The position numbers and the translations under genes are program-made. A stretch of DNA of 64,000 nt, taken from assembly GCF_031679605.1 (NCBI RefSeq), contig NZ_CP117522.1, positions 496,001 to 560,000 of the forward strand. Reading direction: 5' to 3'. Origin of the DNA: Streptomyces luomodiensis (GTDB lineage Bacteria; Actinomycetota; Actinomycetes; Streptomycetales; Streptomycetaceae). The notes below the pieces were generated by a model. It was not told the DNA's origin. It saw only the letters and a program-made list of their open reading frames with translations, and did not search any database. Shown here piece after piece: positions 40,990 through 49,143 of this stretch (positions are counted from its first letter, which is position 1; every line of letters starts with the position of its first letter).

Positions 40990-42413
40990 GACGCGTCTCC
41001 TGGCGTGGCGGTGGCAGTGGCGAGGGTGGTGGCAGTGGCGGTGGCGGTGGCCGCGGCGCGGATGCCGGCGCGCCGACGCGCTTCCTCGGCCTCCACCTCG
41101 CGCGCGGCGGCCAGGACGGACGCGGCGCGGTCGGCCGGGACGACCGCGACGCCGTCGCCGTCTCCCACCACCAGGTCTCCCGGTTGGCAGACCACCCCGC
41201 CCACGGCGACCGGCACCCCGACGCGGCCGGGCCCGAACTTGTAGGGGCCGGCCGGGGTCACCGCCCGCGCCCACACGGGGAAGCCCATCTCGGCCAGGAC
41301 CTCGACATCGCGAGCGGCTCCGTCCAGCACCATGCCCACCACGCCTCTGGCTCGGGCGCGCTCCGCGATCAGCTCTCCGATCAGCGCGCGGGATACGTCG
41401 CCCTCCCCATTGACCACAATGATGTCACCCGGTTCGGCGATCTTTACGGCCTGGTGAATCGCCTGGTTGTCCCCCGCCCGGGTCCACACCGTCACAGCGC
41501 GGCCAACGGCGCGCGCACCGGGCCACAGGGCGCTGATACCGGAGTCCAGCAGCCCCAGCCGCTCGGTGGCATCGCCGATGTTCGCCGTCGGCAGCCCCTG
41601 GTAGGCCGCCAGCACCGCAGGCGTCAGCCGGGTGGTGTCCCGCAGCCCCTCGGGGCGGCCGGTGAGCGTGTGCAGCCGGCTGACGGCGCGGGCCAGCCCG
41701 GGGTCGAGGCCGAGTTCCCGCAGGAGGTCCGCGGCCGCCGCCACCTCGCGCGCCCGGCGGTCGGCGTGCTTGTACGTTCCCCGGTACAGGCGCTCCAGTG
41801 TGGCCTCGCCGCCGGTGAGCTCCGCCGCGATCTGCCCGCGGACCCACCGTTCGTCGCCGGCCGCCCGCCCCGCGTCGACAGCCTCCACGATGACCGCGGC
41901 CACCCCCTTCATGAACAGGCTGCGCAGCAGCTTGCGCGCCGAGGCGGCCCCGGGTTCGGCGCCCAGGTCCTCCACCGGTGCCTGGAGGGCACCGAAGTGG
42001 CCGACGACCGCCGGGGCTCCGGGGCCACTGGCCAGCAGAGCGGTCCGGTGGCGGTACTTCGGCACCGAGCCGATCACCGACACGTCCGAAAACAGCGCCC
42101 GGGAGGATGCGGCGATCACATCAGCGATCTTCCTCTTCAGCTCCGGCGCCCCGGCGTTCATGTCCGCATAGACGGTCGCGTCCGGCAGGTACGGAGCGGC
42201 CTCCTCCGCCACGGCCAGCGCCGCCTTCGCACCGGTCAGGCTGAGCACCAGGTCACAGCCCTGAACGGCGTCAGCCGGCGAGGCCGCCCGCGCGACACCC
42301 GCCGGGGTGGGCACATCGCCCGGATCGAAGCCGGCCACCTGCCAGCCGTGTTCCGAAAAACCCGTCGCATACAGGGCCCCGGCCTCGCCCAGGCCCAGAA
42401 TTCCGACCTTCAT
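40986..42413 (-). CDS. Fusion: 6PGDH-like dehydrogenase (DUF1932) + CHA/HMG aldolase (RraA-like), 475 aa
   Basis: Residues 1-160 form an NAD(P)-binding 6-phosphogluconate-dehydrogenase-like domain (GILGLGEAG at 4-12, VYADMNAGAP at 81-90). Residues ~160-255 resemble the DUF1932 C-terminal dehydrogenase domain. Residues ~263-445 are a complete class II 4-hydroxy-4-methyl-2-oxoglutarate/CHA aldolase: TANIGDATERLG, AGDNQAIHQAV, GELIAERARARGVVG and the metal/substrate motif DGAARDVEVL (Arg368, Asp369), then MGFPVWARAVTPAGP. The tail is an Ala/Thr repeat encoded by GTGGCG units. Fusion of these two enzymes is unusual and predicts that a product passes between them. ATG at 42413 follows AGGTGTG; a GTG one codon earlier is possible. 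Confidence 0.85.
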   Translation of the reverse strand: MKVGILGLGEAGALYATGFSEHGWQVAGFDPGDVPTPAGVARAASPADAVQGCDLVLSLTGAKAALAVAEEAAPYLPDATVYADMNAGAPELKRKIADVIAASSRALFSDVSVIGSVPKYRHRTALLASGPGAPAVVGHFGALQAPVEDLGAEPGAASARKLLRSLFMKGVAAVIVEAVDAGRAAGDERWVRGQIAAELTGGEATLERLYRGTYKHADRRAREVAAAADLLRELGLDPGLARAVSRLHTLTGRPEGLRDTTRLTPAVLAAYQGLPTANIGDATERLGLLDSGISALWPGARAVGRAVTVWTRAGDNQAIHQAVKIAEPGDIIVVNGEGDVSRALIGELIAERARARGVVGMVLDGAARDVEVLAEMGFPVWARAVTPAGPYKFGPGRVGVPVAVGGVVCQPGDLVVGDGDGVAVVPADRAASVLAAAREVEAEEARRRAGIRAAATATATATTLATATATPGDAS

Positions 42414-42426
42414 CACACCTACGCTT

Positions 42427-42458
42427 TCTCATACAGTGATAGCTTCTCTCATTGAGTG
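42427..42458. promoter_or_regulatory. Two 12-bp direct repeats, two helical turns apart
   Basis: TCTCATACAGTG (42427-42438) and TCTCATTGAGTG (42447-42458) start exactly 20 bp apart in the 263-bp gap between the divergent fusion gene and dioxygenase gene. The second contains the palindrome CTCA-T-TGAG. Their spacing suits side-by-side binding of one regulator. They differ from the palindromes upstream of iclR. Confidence 0.5.
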
Positions 42459-42676
42459 CGTGAGGATGTTGCTCTGCCGTTACGCGGACGTCAAGAGCTG
42501 ACGAATGATCGATCAAAATCGGCCAGGGAGCAGGGGGCTGCCGGGCCCTTCGGCCCGGTCGCCGCCGACGGTGGCCGGTCAGGCACGCGGGCGCCATCAC
42601 GCTGTTCACCGCAACCAGGGCATCATCACAACAAGGCAGCACCACACCAGCAGCGGCACCCGCCTGAGGAGGGCAC

Positions 42677-43588
42677 ATGCGAGTCAAGGGCTTACTGCAC
42701 TACGGCATTGAGGTTCCGTCACTGGACGTCGGCGAGAGCTTCTACGCCGCCTTCGGGCTGGAGACCTCGGAGCGCGGCAACACGGTCGTGGTGCGCTGCG
42801 AAGGCCGTGACCTGGACCAGACGGTGCTGACCGAGGGTCCGGTCAAGCGCCTGCACCACATCGCCTTCGCCGTGGAGCCGCATTCACTCCAGGAATGGCA
42901 GCGTCATCTGGAGGGGCTGGGAGTGCCACTCGTGGATGCCCCGAAGGAGCTGGAAGGCGGCCTGTGGCTACGCGACCACGAAGGCAATCTCGTGAACCTG
43001 CGGGAGGACGAGCCGGCCCCCTGGCGCGACTTCGGCACGACGGATGCGCAGGAGGTCAACTTCGGCGACCGGGTCCGGCGCGTCGACCAGGCCCGCTGGC
43101 TCACCGCCGAGGAGAAGCCACGCCCACGGCGGCTCGGCCACATGCTGATCTTCAGCACCGATCTGGCCGCTTCCGAGCGGTTCTACGGCCATGTCCTCGG
43201 CCTGCGTACCTCCGACCGCGTCCGCTCCATGGCCACCTTCATGAACTCCGGCCCCGGCGACCACCATGTCTTCGGCTTCGTCCCCGGCACCCATCCCGGC
43301 CTGCACCACTCCAGCTGGGAGGTGGCGGACATCGATCAGATCGCCATGGGCGCCCGGAGCATGGCCGAGGCCGGTCACGCCGACGGCTGGGGGCTGGGCC
43401 GGCACACCTTGGGGTCGAACTTCTTCCACTACATCAAGGACCCATGGGGCAGCTGGATCGAGTACTCCAGCGACATGGACCGCATCACCGAGAACTGGCA
43501 GGCGAACGACTGGGACTGCCCGCCGGCGGTGTGGAGCCCGCGGATGCCCGCCGACTTCATCGTCAACCACGAGGAGCAGCCCACCTGA
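42677..43588 (+). CDS. Extradiol ring-cleavage dioxygenase (VOC/type I), 303 aa
   Basis: Fe(II)-dependent meta-cleavage of a catechol. Two VOC modules: the N-terminal one (LLHYGIEVPSLDVGESFYAA) and the catalytic C-terminal one with ligands His155 (RLGHMLIF), His210 (PGLHHSSWEV) and Glu262 (WIEYSSDM). Supporting residues include His243 (LGRHTLGSN). Size and order match 2,3-dihydroxyphenyl / homoprotocatechuate-type enzymes. GAGGAGG precedes the ATG. Divergent from the aldolase fusion, so ring cleavage and later aldol cleavage share one control region. Confidence 0.92.
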   Translation: MRVKGLLHYGIEVPSLDVGESFYAAFGLETSERGNTVVVRCEGRDLDQTVLTEGPVKRLHHIAFAVEPHSLQEWQRHLEGLGVPLVDAPKELEGGLWLRDHEGNLVNLREDEPAPWRDFGTTDAQEVNFGDRVRRVDQARWLTAEEKPRPRRLGHMLIFSTDLAASERFYGHVLGLRTSDRVRSMATFMNSGPGDHHVFGFVPGTHPGLHHSSWEVADIDQIAMGARSMAEAGHADGWGLGRHTLGSNFFHYIKDPWGSWIEYSSDMDRITENWQANDWDCPPAVWSPRMPADFIVNHEEQPT

Positions 43589-43616
43589 GGGCGACGTCGA
43601 GGACGCCGGGCCCGCG

Positions 43617-44087
43617 CTACGAGCCCGGCGAGACGTACCGGCCGTCGACCCGTAGCGAGGTCACCCCGCTGATGTGCCGGGCACCGCAACGGTCCTGCGG
43701 GACCACGAGCTGCGGGCCGTGCGGATCGAGCGGCGTGTCGTCGATACGGGTCGCCAGCAACACCGGGGCGTTCCCGAAGTCGGGGTCGATCTCGGCCCAA
43801 CTCAGCACCGTGTGATGGCCGTCGCCGCCGGTTACGGCGATGAGGAAACGCAGTCTGTCCTTGCGTCGTGCGGGATCGAAGGAGGGCCCCGCCGTATGCA
43901 GCACGTCATAGAGGAGCGGTCCCTCGAACCGGTGGTGCCGCACACCGCTGGTCGCGCACTCGAAGCTGACCTGTGCCCGCCGCAGGGGCAGGGCGCACAG
44001 ATCAGCCACGGCCAGGCAGGCGGGGCGGAGGACATCGCCGCTCACGGTGAAGCGGGCGGGCGGCGCGATCGCAGAAGTCGGGCTCAC
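43617..44087 (-). CDS. Molybdopterin-dependent oxidoreductase-fold (sulfite-oxidase-like) protein, 156 aa
   Basis: FTVSGDVLRPACLAVADLCA, VSFECATSGVRHHRFEGPLL and LSWAEIDPDFGNAPVLLATR match the small stand-alone sulfite-oxidase molybdopterin domain found in actinobacteria. The cysteine in FECATSG occupies the usual cofactor-ligand position. The GTG at 44087 is preferred because GGGAGG lies before it; a longer frame exists upstream without homology. No signal peptide seen. Function unknown. Confidence 0.72.
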   Translation of the reverse strand: MSPTSAIAPPARFTVSGDVLRPACLAVADLCALPLRRAQVSFECATSGVRHHRFEGPLLYDVLHTAGPSFDPARRKDRLRFLIAVTGGDGHHTVLSWAEIDPDFGNAPVLLATRIDDTPLDPHGPQLVVPQDRCGARHISGVTSLRVDGRYVSPGS

Positions 44088-44217
44088 GGGCTTCCACCTC
44101 CCCGATGACCGTACCCGCACTTCTCGCCCGGGGAAACGCACATGCCAAGAGATCCCGGACCTCAGCTCGGATATGCGAGGCTTTTTCGCCTGTCACGCTC
44201 GCATCCGCGCGAAGTGC

Positions 44218-44505
44218 TCACAGCTTCTGGAAGGGGTCGTGCTCGGCGAGCAGTTTCTCCACCCGCGCCTGATCGACCCGGCTGACGATCTGTCCGGCCT
44301 CCTGCCGGTCCCGGATCACCTTGGCCAGGGTGAAGGCGGAAGTCACCAGGTAGAGCACGGCGATGGCCAGGAAGCCGCGCACCCAGGCGTCGGCGTTCAG
44401 CCGGAAGATGCCGATGGCGGTGGCCACCATGGCGACGGCGAAGGAGGCGACCGCCTGACCGTAGAACGCGGCCGTACTCTGCTGCTTGACCGGTGTCTCA
44501 CTCAT
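44218..44505 (-). CDS. YiaA/YiaB-type inner-membrane protein, 95 aa
   Basis: Two hydrophobic helices separated by a short loop (FYGQAVASFAVAMVATAIGI, then VRGFLAIAVLYLVTSAFTLA) and a charged C-terminus match the yiaA/B two-helix family. Role unknown in the family. Divergent from the carotenoid genes. Confidence 0.8.
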   Translation of the reverse strand: MSETPVKQQSTAAFYGQAVASFAVAMVATAIGIFRLNADAWVRGFLAIAVLYLVTSAFTLAKVIRDRQEAGQIVSRVDQARVEKLLAEHDPFQKL

Positions 44506-44550
44506 GCGGACAAGAGTGTGCGGGCCCGATCGGCCGCACATCCGTCCGGA

Positions 44551-44581
44551 TACTCAGTTACGTACTCAGAACAGGCGTAAC
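44551..44581. promoter_or_regulatory. TACTCAG direct repeat and GTTACG/CGTAAC inverted repeat
   Basis: TACTCAG occurs at 44551-44557 and 44563-44569 (12-bp period), nested with GTTACG (44557-44562) and CGTAAC (44576-44581). It sits in the 283-bp gap between the YiaA-type gene and crtI, and is the only AT-richer block there, so it may hold the crt or yiaA promoter. Confidence 0.4.
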
Positions 44582-44788
44582 GTGATCGCCTCCGGACCGG
44601 AGCCCGGACGGGTGGCGGGCCGGCCTCCCAGCGCTTCGCTGGGCCGTCCGGTACAGCTTCCCTCCCCCTTACGAGTCACCTGTGTCCACGACCGGTGTCC
44701 GAGGGGCGGGCGAAGGGGCACCTCGTTCCCGTAACACGACGACGGGACCGCGCGGCTCCGCCGAGGAAGCCGAGAAAGGAATGCCCCG

Positions 44789-46351
44789 GTGAAAACCGTC
44801 AAGGGCGCCACCGACCATGTGGTGGTCATCGGCGCCGGGCTGTCCGGACTCGCCGCCGCCCTGCATCTGCTCGGTGCCGGACGCCGGGTCACCGTCGTGG
44901 AGCGCGCCGCGGTCCCCGGCGGCCGGGCCGGACTCCTGGAGCGCGGCGGGTACCGCATGGACACCGGACCCACCGTGCTGACCATGCCTCACCTCGCCGA
45001 CGAGGCCCTGGCCGCCGTCGGGGACTCCCTCGCGGCACGGCTGGAGCTGAACGCCCTGCACCCCGCCTATCGCGCGGAGTTCGCCGACGGCAGCCGGCTC
45101 GATGTCCACACCGCGGCCGAGGCGATGGAGTCCGAGATCCACCGTTTCGCCGGGGCGCGGGAGGCCCTCGGCTACCGGCGGCTGCGGACGTGGCTGACCG
45201 ACCTCTACACCGCCCAGATGCGGCGCTTCATCGACACCAACTTCGACTCGCCGTTCCAGCTGCTGCACCCCGACCTCGCCCGGCTGGCGGCCCTGGGCGG
45301 CTTCGGACGGCTCGACAGGCGGATCGGCCGGTTCCTGACGGACGAACGGCTGCGCCGGGTGTTCTCCTTCCAAGCCCTGTACGCCGGGCTGCCGCCCGCC
45401 AGGGCGCTGGCCGCCTATGCCGTGATCGCCTACATGGACACCGTCGCCGGGGTGTACTTCCCGAGCGGCGGTATGCACGCCCTGCCCCGGGCCATGGCCG
45501 ACTCCGCCGCCGAGGCGGGCGCCGACTTCCGCTGGCACACCACGGTGACCCGGCTGGAACGGTCCCTGGACCGGATCACCGCCGTGCACACCGCGGACGG
45601 TGAGCGCATCGGCTGTGACGCCGTCGTCCTCACCCCCGACCTGCCGGTCGTGCACCGGCTCCTCGGGCGCACCCCGCGGCGCGCCCTCCCCCTGCGGCAC
45701 GCGCCGTCCGCCGTGGTCCTGCACCTGGGCACCGACCGCACCTGGAGCCGGCTGGCCCATCACACGATCTCCTTCGGTGCCGCCTGGCGGAACACCTTCC
45801 GGGAGATCATCCGCGATGGCACGGTCATGAGCGACCCCTCGCTGCTGATCACCCGGCCCACCACGCACGATCCCTCCCTGGCCCCTCCGGGACGGCATCT
45901 GCATTACGTCCTCGCGCCATGCCCCAACACTGACACCGGCCCCGGCACCCGCCAGTGGGCGGACCTGGGACCGCGCTACCGCGACCGGCTGATCGCCGAA
46001 CTCGAACGCCGGGGCCTGACCGGCCTCGGCACCGCCATCGAGGAAGAGTGCCTGGTGACGCCCGCCGACTGGGCACGCCACCGGCACGCGGCCGGCACCC
46101 CCTTCTCCGCCGCGCACACCTTCGCCCAGACCGGCCCCTTCCGCCCCCGCAACCTGGTGCGCGGTCTGGACAACGCCGTACTCGCCGGCTGCGGCACCAC
46201 CCCCGGGGTCGGCGTCCCCACCGTCCTGATCTCCGGCAAGCTGGCCGCGGCCCGGATCACCGGTGTCCACCGCCCGTCACCGCTGTTCGCGTCGGCCGGC
46301 CCCACCACCGCTCCCGCCCGGCCGCGCTCCCCCGAGGGCGCCGTCCCATGA
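44789..46351 (+). CDS. crtI: Phytoene desaturase, CrtI, 520 aa
   Basis: FAD-dependent desaturation of phytoene to lycopene. [20 protein letters not shown] is the FAD motif near 12-31, [14 protein letters not shown] follows, and the C-terminal [20 protein letters not shown] is the carotenoid oxidase signature. The GTG follows AAAGGAATGCCCCG. Its TGA overlaps the ATG of crtB. In other Streptomyces crtE normally precedes crtI; here it does not. Confidence 0.93.
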   Translation: MKTVKGATDHVVVIGAGLSGLAAALHLLGAGRRVTVVERAAVPGGRAGLLERGGYRMDTGPTVLTMPHLADEALAAVGDSLAARLELNALHPAYRAEFADGSRLDVHTAAEAMESEIHRFAGAREALGYRRLRTWLTDLYTAQMRRFIDTNFDSPFQLLHPDLARLAALGGFGRLDRRIGRFLTDERLRRVFSFQALYAGLPPARALAAYAVIAYMDTVAGVYFPSGGMHALPRAMADSAAEAGADFRWHTTVTRLERSLDRITAVHTADGERIGCDAVVLTPDLPVVHRLLGRTPRRALPLRHAPSAVVLHLGTDRTWSRLAHHTISFGAAWRNTFREIIRDGTVMSDPSLLITRPTTHDPSLAPPGRHLHYVLAPCPNTDTGPGTRQWADLGPRYRDRLIAELERRGLTGLGTAIEEECLVTPADWARHRHAAGTPFSAAHTFAQTGPFRPRNLVRGLDNAVLAGCGTTPGVGVPTVLISGKLAAARITGVHRPSPLFASAGPTTAPARPRSPEGAVP

Positions 46352-47397
46352 CCCGGTATCCGGTCCGCTCCAGGGCACGGACAGCACCGCTCGTGGCGGA
46401 GCGGGAGCTCGACGCGGCGGGTATCACCGAGCCCGCCCTGCGGGACGCCTACCAGCGGTGCCGACGCCTCAACGCCCGCCACGGCAAGACGTACTTCCTC
46501 GCCACCCGGCTGCTCCCGCCGGCCAGGCGTCCCGCCGTGCACGCCCTGTACGGCTTCGCCCGCTGGGCCGACGACATCGTCGACGACCAGGGCTCCGCCG
46601 TGGCCCCCGACGTCCGCGCGCGGGCGCTGCGCACCCTGTGGAACCGGCTGGAGGACGGGCTGCGCGACGGCGGCAGCCACGACGAGCCGGTGGTCCGGGC
46701 CCTGGCGCACACCGCCGCCGTCCACGGCATCGACCACCGGCACTTCCACGACTTCATGGTCTCCATGCACCGCGATCTGACGGTCACCGAATACGCCGAC
46801 TACGACGCGCTGATGACATACATGCACGGCTCCGCCGCCGCCATCGGACTCCAGATGCTGCCCGTCCTCGGTACGGTCGTGCCGCGCGAGGTGGCCGCGC
46901 CGCACGCCGCCGCGCTCGGTGTCGCCTTCCAGCTGACCAACTTCCTGCGCGACGTGGGCGAGGACCTCGACCGGGGACGGGTGTATCTGCCGGCCGACCT
47001 GCTCGCGGCGCACGGCGTCGACCGGGAGCTGCTGCGGTGGAGCCGGGACACCGGCGTCCGCGACCCGCGGATCCGGGCGGCCCTGGCGGCCGTCGCCGAC
47101 CTCACCCGTGGCGTCTACCAGGAGGCGGCGCCCGGCTTGGCCATGCTCGACCCACTGGCCCGGCCGTGCATCCGGACCGCCTTCGTGCTCTACGGGGGCA
47201 TCCTCGACGCCATCACGGCCGATGACTACCCGGTACTGCACCACAGGGCCGTCGTGCCGCGCCGCCGCCGGGCGGCCGTCGCCTTCGACGGCCTGGGCCG
47301 GGTGGCCGCGGCCCGGCTGCGCGCGAGGGCCGGTCGGCGTGGCATGCGGCCCGCGCCGGGCCCGGAGGCCGTGCCGGTGCGGGGAGGCACGGCGTGA
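46348..47397 (+). CDS. crtB: Phytoene synthase, CrtB, 349 aa
   Basis: Condenses two geranylgeranyl diphosphates to phytoene. The aspartate-rich motifs are [10 protein letters not shown] near 72-81 and [20 protein letters not shown] near 192-211. [20 protein letters not shown] is typical of the start. The ATG overlaps the crtI stop and the TGA overlaps the next GTG start, so crtI-crtB-DUF5914 are coupled. Confidence 0.93.
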   Translation: MTRYPVRSRARTAPLVAERELDAAGITEPALRDAYQRCRRLNARHGKTYFLATRLLPPARRPAVHALYGFARWADDIVDDQGSAVAPDVRARALRTLWNRLEDGLRDGGSHDEPVVRALAHTAAVHGIDHRHFHDFMVSMHRDLTVTEYADYDALMTYMHGSAAAIGLQMLPVLGTVVPREVAAPHAAALGVAFQLTNFLRDVGEDLDRGRVYLPADLLAAHGVDRELLRWSRDTGVRDPRIRAALAAVADLTRGVYQEAAPGLAMLDPLARPCIRTAFVLYGGILDAITADDYPVLHHRAVVPRRRRAAVAFDGLGRVAAARLRARAGRRGMRPAPGPEAVPVRGGTA

Positions 47398-48425
47398 CCG
47401 GCGGCGCGCGGGAACGGGACCGGTGGCATCCGCCGCTGCAGCTGCGTCGTGGCTCCGCACGCTGGGAGGATCAGCGGCCGACCTGGCGTGACGCGAAACC
47501 CGGGGTCATCGCGGAGGCGCTCGGACGGGCCATCGCCCGTCCGAGCGGCAACTGGTACGTGGTCGGGGCCGGCCGCGACCTGGCCGGCCCGGGTCCGGTG
47601 GGGCGCACGGTGGCCGGCGCCGAGGTCGTGCTCTGGCGCGGCTCCGACGGGCGGCGGCGGGCGGGCCCCGGCGTCTGTCCCCATCTGGGCGCCCCGCTGC
47701 GCGGCGGCTCGGTGCGGTGCTCCACGCTGATCTGCCACTGGCACGGACTCGCCCTGGACGGCTCGCCGTTCGCGGGCTGGGAACCGTATCCCGTGCACGA
47801 CGACGGGGTGCTCGTGTGGGTGCGACTGGACGCGGTGGGGGGCGAGGAGCCCCTGGAGCGGCCCGTGGTGCCGGACCGGCCCGCCCCGAAGCGCTCGCTG
47901 ACCGCGGTGCACACGGCTGTGGGCCGCTGCGAACCGCAGGACGTGGTGGCCAACCGGCTCGACCCCTGGCACGGCGGCTGGTTCCATCCGTACTCCTTCA
48001 CCGATCTGACGGTGGTGCGCACTCCCGGAGACAGAGACGGGTCCGAGTCCGGGTCCGGCGACGACGGCTTCGCGGTGGACGTGTCCTTCAAGGTCGCGGG
48101 GCGGGCCGTGGTGCCGGTGCGCGCCGTGTTCACCGCGCCCGAGCCCCGTACCGTCGTCATGCGCATCGCCGACGGCGAGGGAGCCGGATCGGTGGTGGAG
48201 ACCCACGCCACCCCCGTGACACCGGCGGCCGGTGGCCCGCCGCGCACCGCCGTCGTGGAGGCGGTCGTCGCCACCTCGGACCGGCCCGGTTTCGCCCTGG
48301 CCCGTGCGTCGGCGCCGCTGCTACGGCCCCTGATGCGGGCCGCGGCGCGCCGGCTGTGGCGGGACGACCTGGCGTACGCCGAGCGCCGGTGGCGGCTACG
48401 CCACGACGGCCGCTTCCCCGGCTGA
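47394..48425 (+). CDS. Rieske [2Fe-2S] DUF5914-type protein of the carotenoid cluster, 343 aa
   Basis: The Rieske cluster ligands are [10 protein letters not shown] and ICHWHGLAL (Cys-X-His ... Cys-X2-His) near 95-120. The rest of the protein resembles the catalytic half of Rieske oxygenases ([19 protein letters not shown] carrying candidate mononuclear-iron residues). In actinobacterial crt clusters DUF5914 follows crtB; it may hydroxylate or otherwise oxidise the carotenoid. Start coupled to crtB. Confidence 0.85.
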   Translation: MTGGARERDRWHPPLQLRRGSARWEDQRPTWRDAKPGVIAEALGRAIARPSGNWYVVGAGRDLAGPGPVGRTVAGAEVVLWRGSDGRRRAGPGVCPHLGAPLRGGSVRCSTLICHWHGLALDGSPFAGWEPYPVHDDGVLVWVRLDAVGGEEPLERPVVPDRPAPKRSLTAVHTAVGRCEPQDVVANRLDPWHGGWFHPYSFTDLTVVRTPGDRDGSESGSGDDGFAVDVSFKVAGRAVVPVRAVFTAPEPRTVVMRIADGEGAGSVVETHATPVTPAAGGPPRTAVVEAVVATSDRPGFALARASAPLLRPLMRAAARRLWRDDLAYAERRWRLRHDGRFPG

Positions 48426-48429
48426 CAGC

Positions 48430-49135
48430 TGCCCCCGCGCTTGCCCGCGCCGGCGCCGATGCCGATGCCCGTGCCGGTGCCCATGCCCGTGTCGGTGCTT
48501 GGTGCCATGCCCGGTGCCAGCGCCCGTGTCGGTGCCCAACGTCCGGTGCGGTGCCCGGCGCCCGGTGCCCATGCCGACGCCCGTGCCAGCGCCCGTGCCG
48601 ATGCCCCTGCCCATGCCCATGCCCGTGCCGGTGCTTGGTGTCCAGTGCCGGCGCCCGTGCCAGCGCCCGTGCCGGTGCCGATGCCCATGCCGGGGCCCGT
48701 GTCGGGGCCCAACGTCCGGTGCGGTGCCCGGTGCCCATGCCGACGCCCGTGCCCGTGCCCGTGCCGATGCCCCTGCCCATGCCCATGCCCGTGCCGGTGC
48801 TTGGTGTCCAGTGCCGGCGCCCGTGCCAGCGCCCGTGCCGGTGCCGATGCCCGTGCCGGCGCCCGTGTCAGGGCTCGGTGCCATACCTGGTGTCCGCGCC
48901 CGTGCCCATGCCCGGCGCCCGTGTCGCTGCCGATGCCCGTGCCCATGCCCGTGTCGGTGCCCGTGCTCGTGCCCGGTGCCGGGGCCCGTGCCGGAGCTCG
49001 GTGCCGGTGCCCGTGCTCGCACCCGGTGTCAGCGTCCGTGCCGGGGCCCGGTGCCCGGTGCCGGCGCCCGTGCCAGCGCCCGTGCTCGTGCCCGGCGCCG
49101 GTGACCGGCGCCCGTGCCGGCGCCCGGTGCCCGTG
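48430..49135. repeat. Degenerate hexamer minisatellite between convergent crt genes
   Basis: About 700 bp built from GCCCGT/GCCGGT/GCCCAT/GCCGAT-type hexamers fill the gap between the DUF5914 and crtU stops; I see no gene in it. Inside is an exact 96-bp direct repeat (48591-48686 and 48757-48852, offset 166 bp), within a wider near-duplication that begins at CCCAACGTCCGGTGCGG (about 48538 and 48709). All long open frames here are products of the repeat. Confidence 0.9.
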
Positions 49136-49143
49136 TCCCCCTC

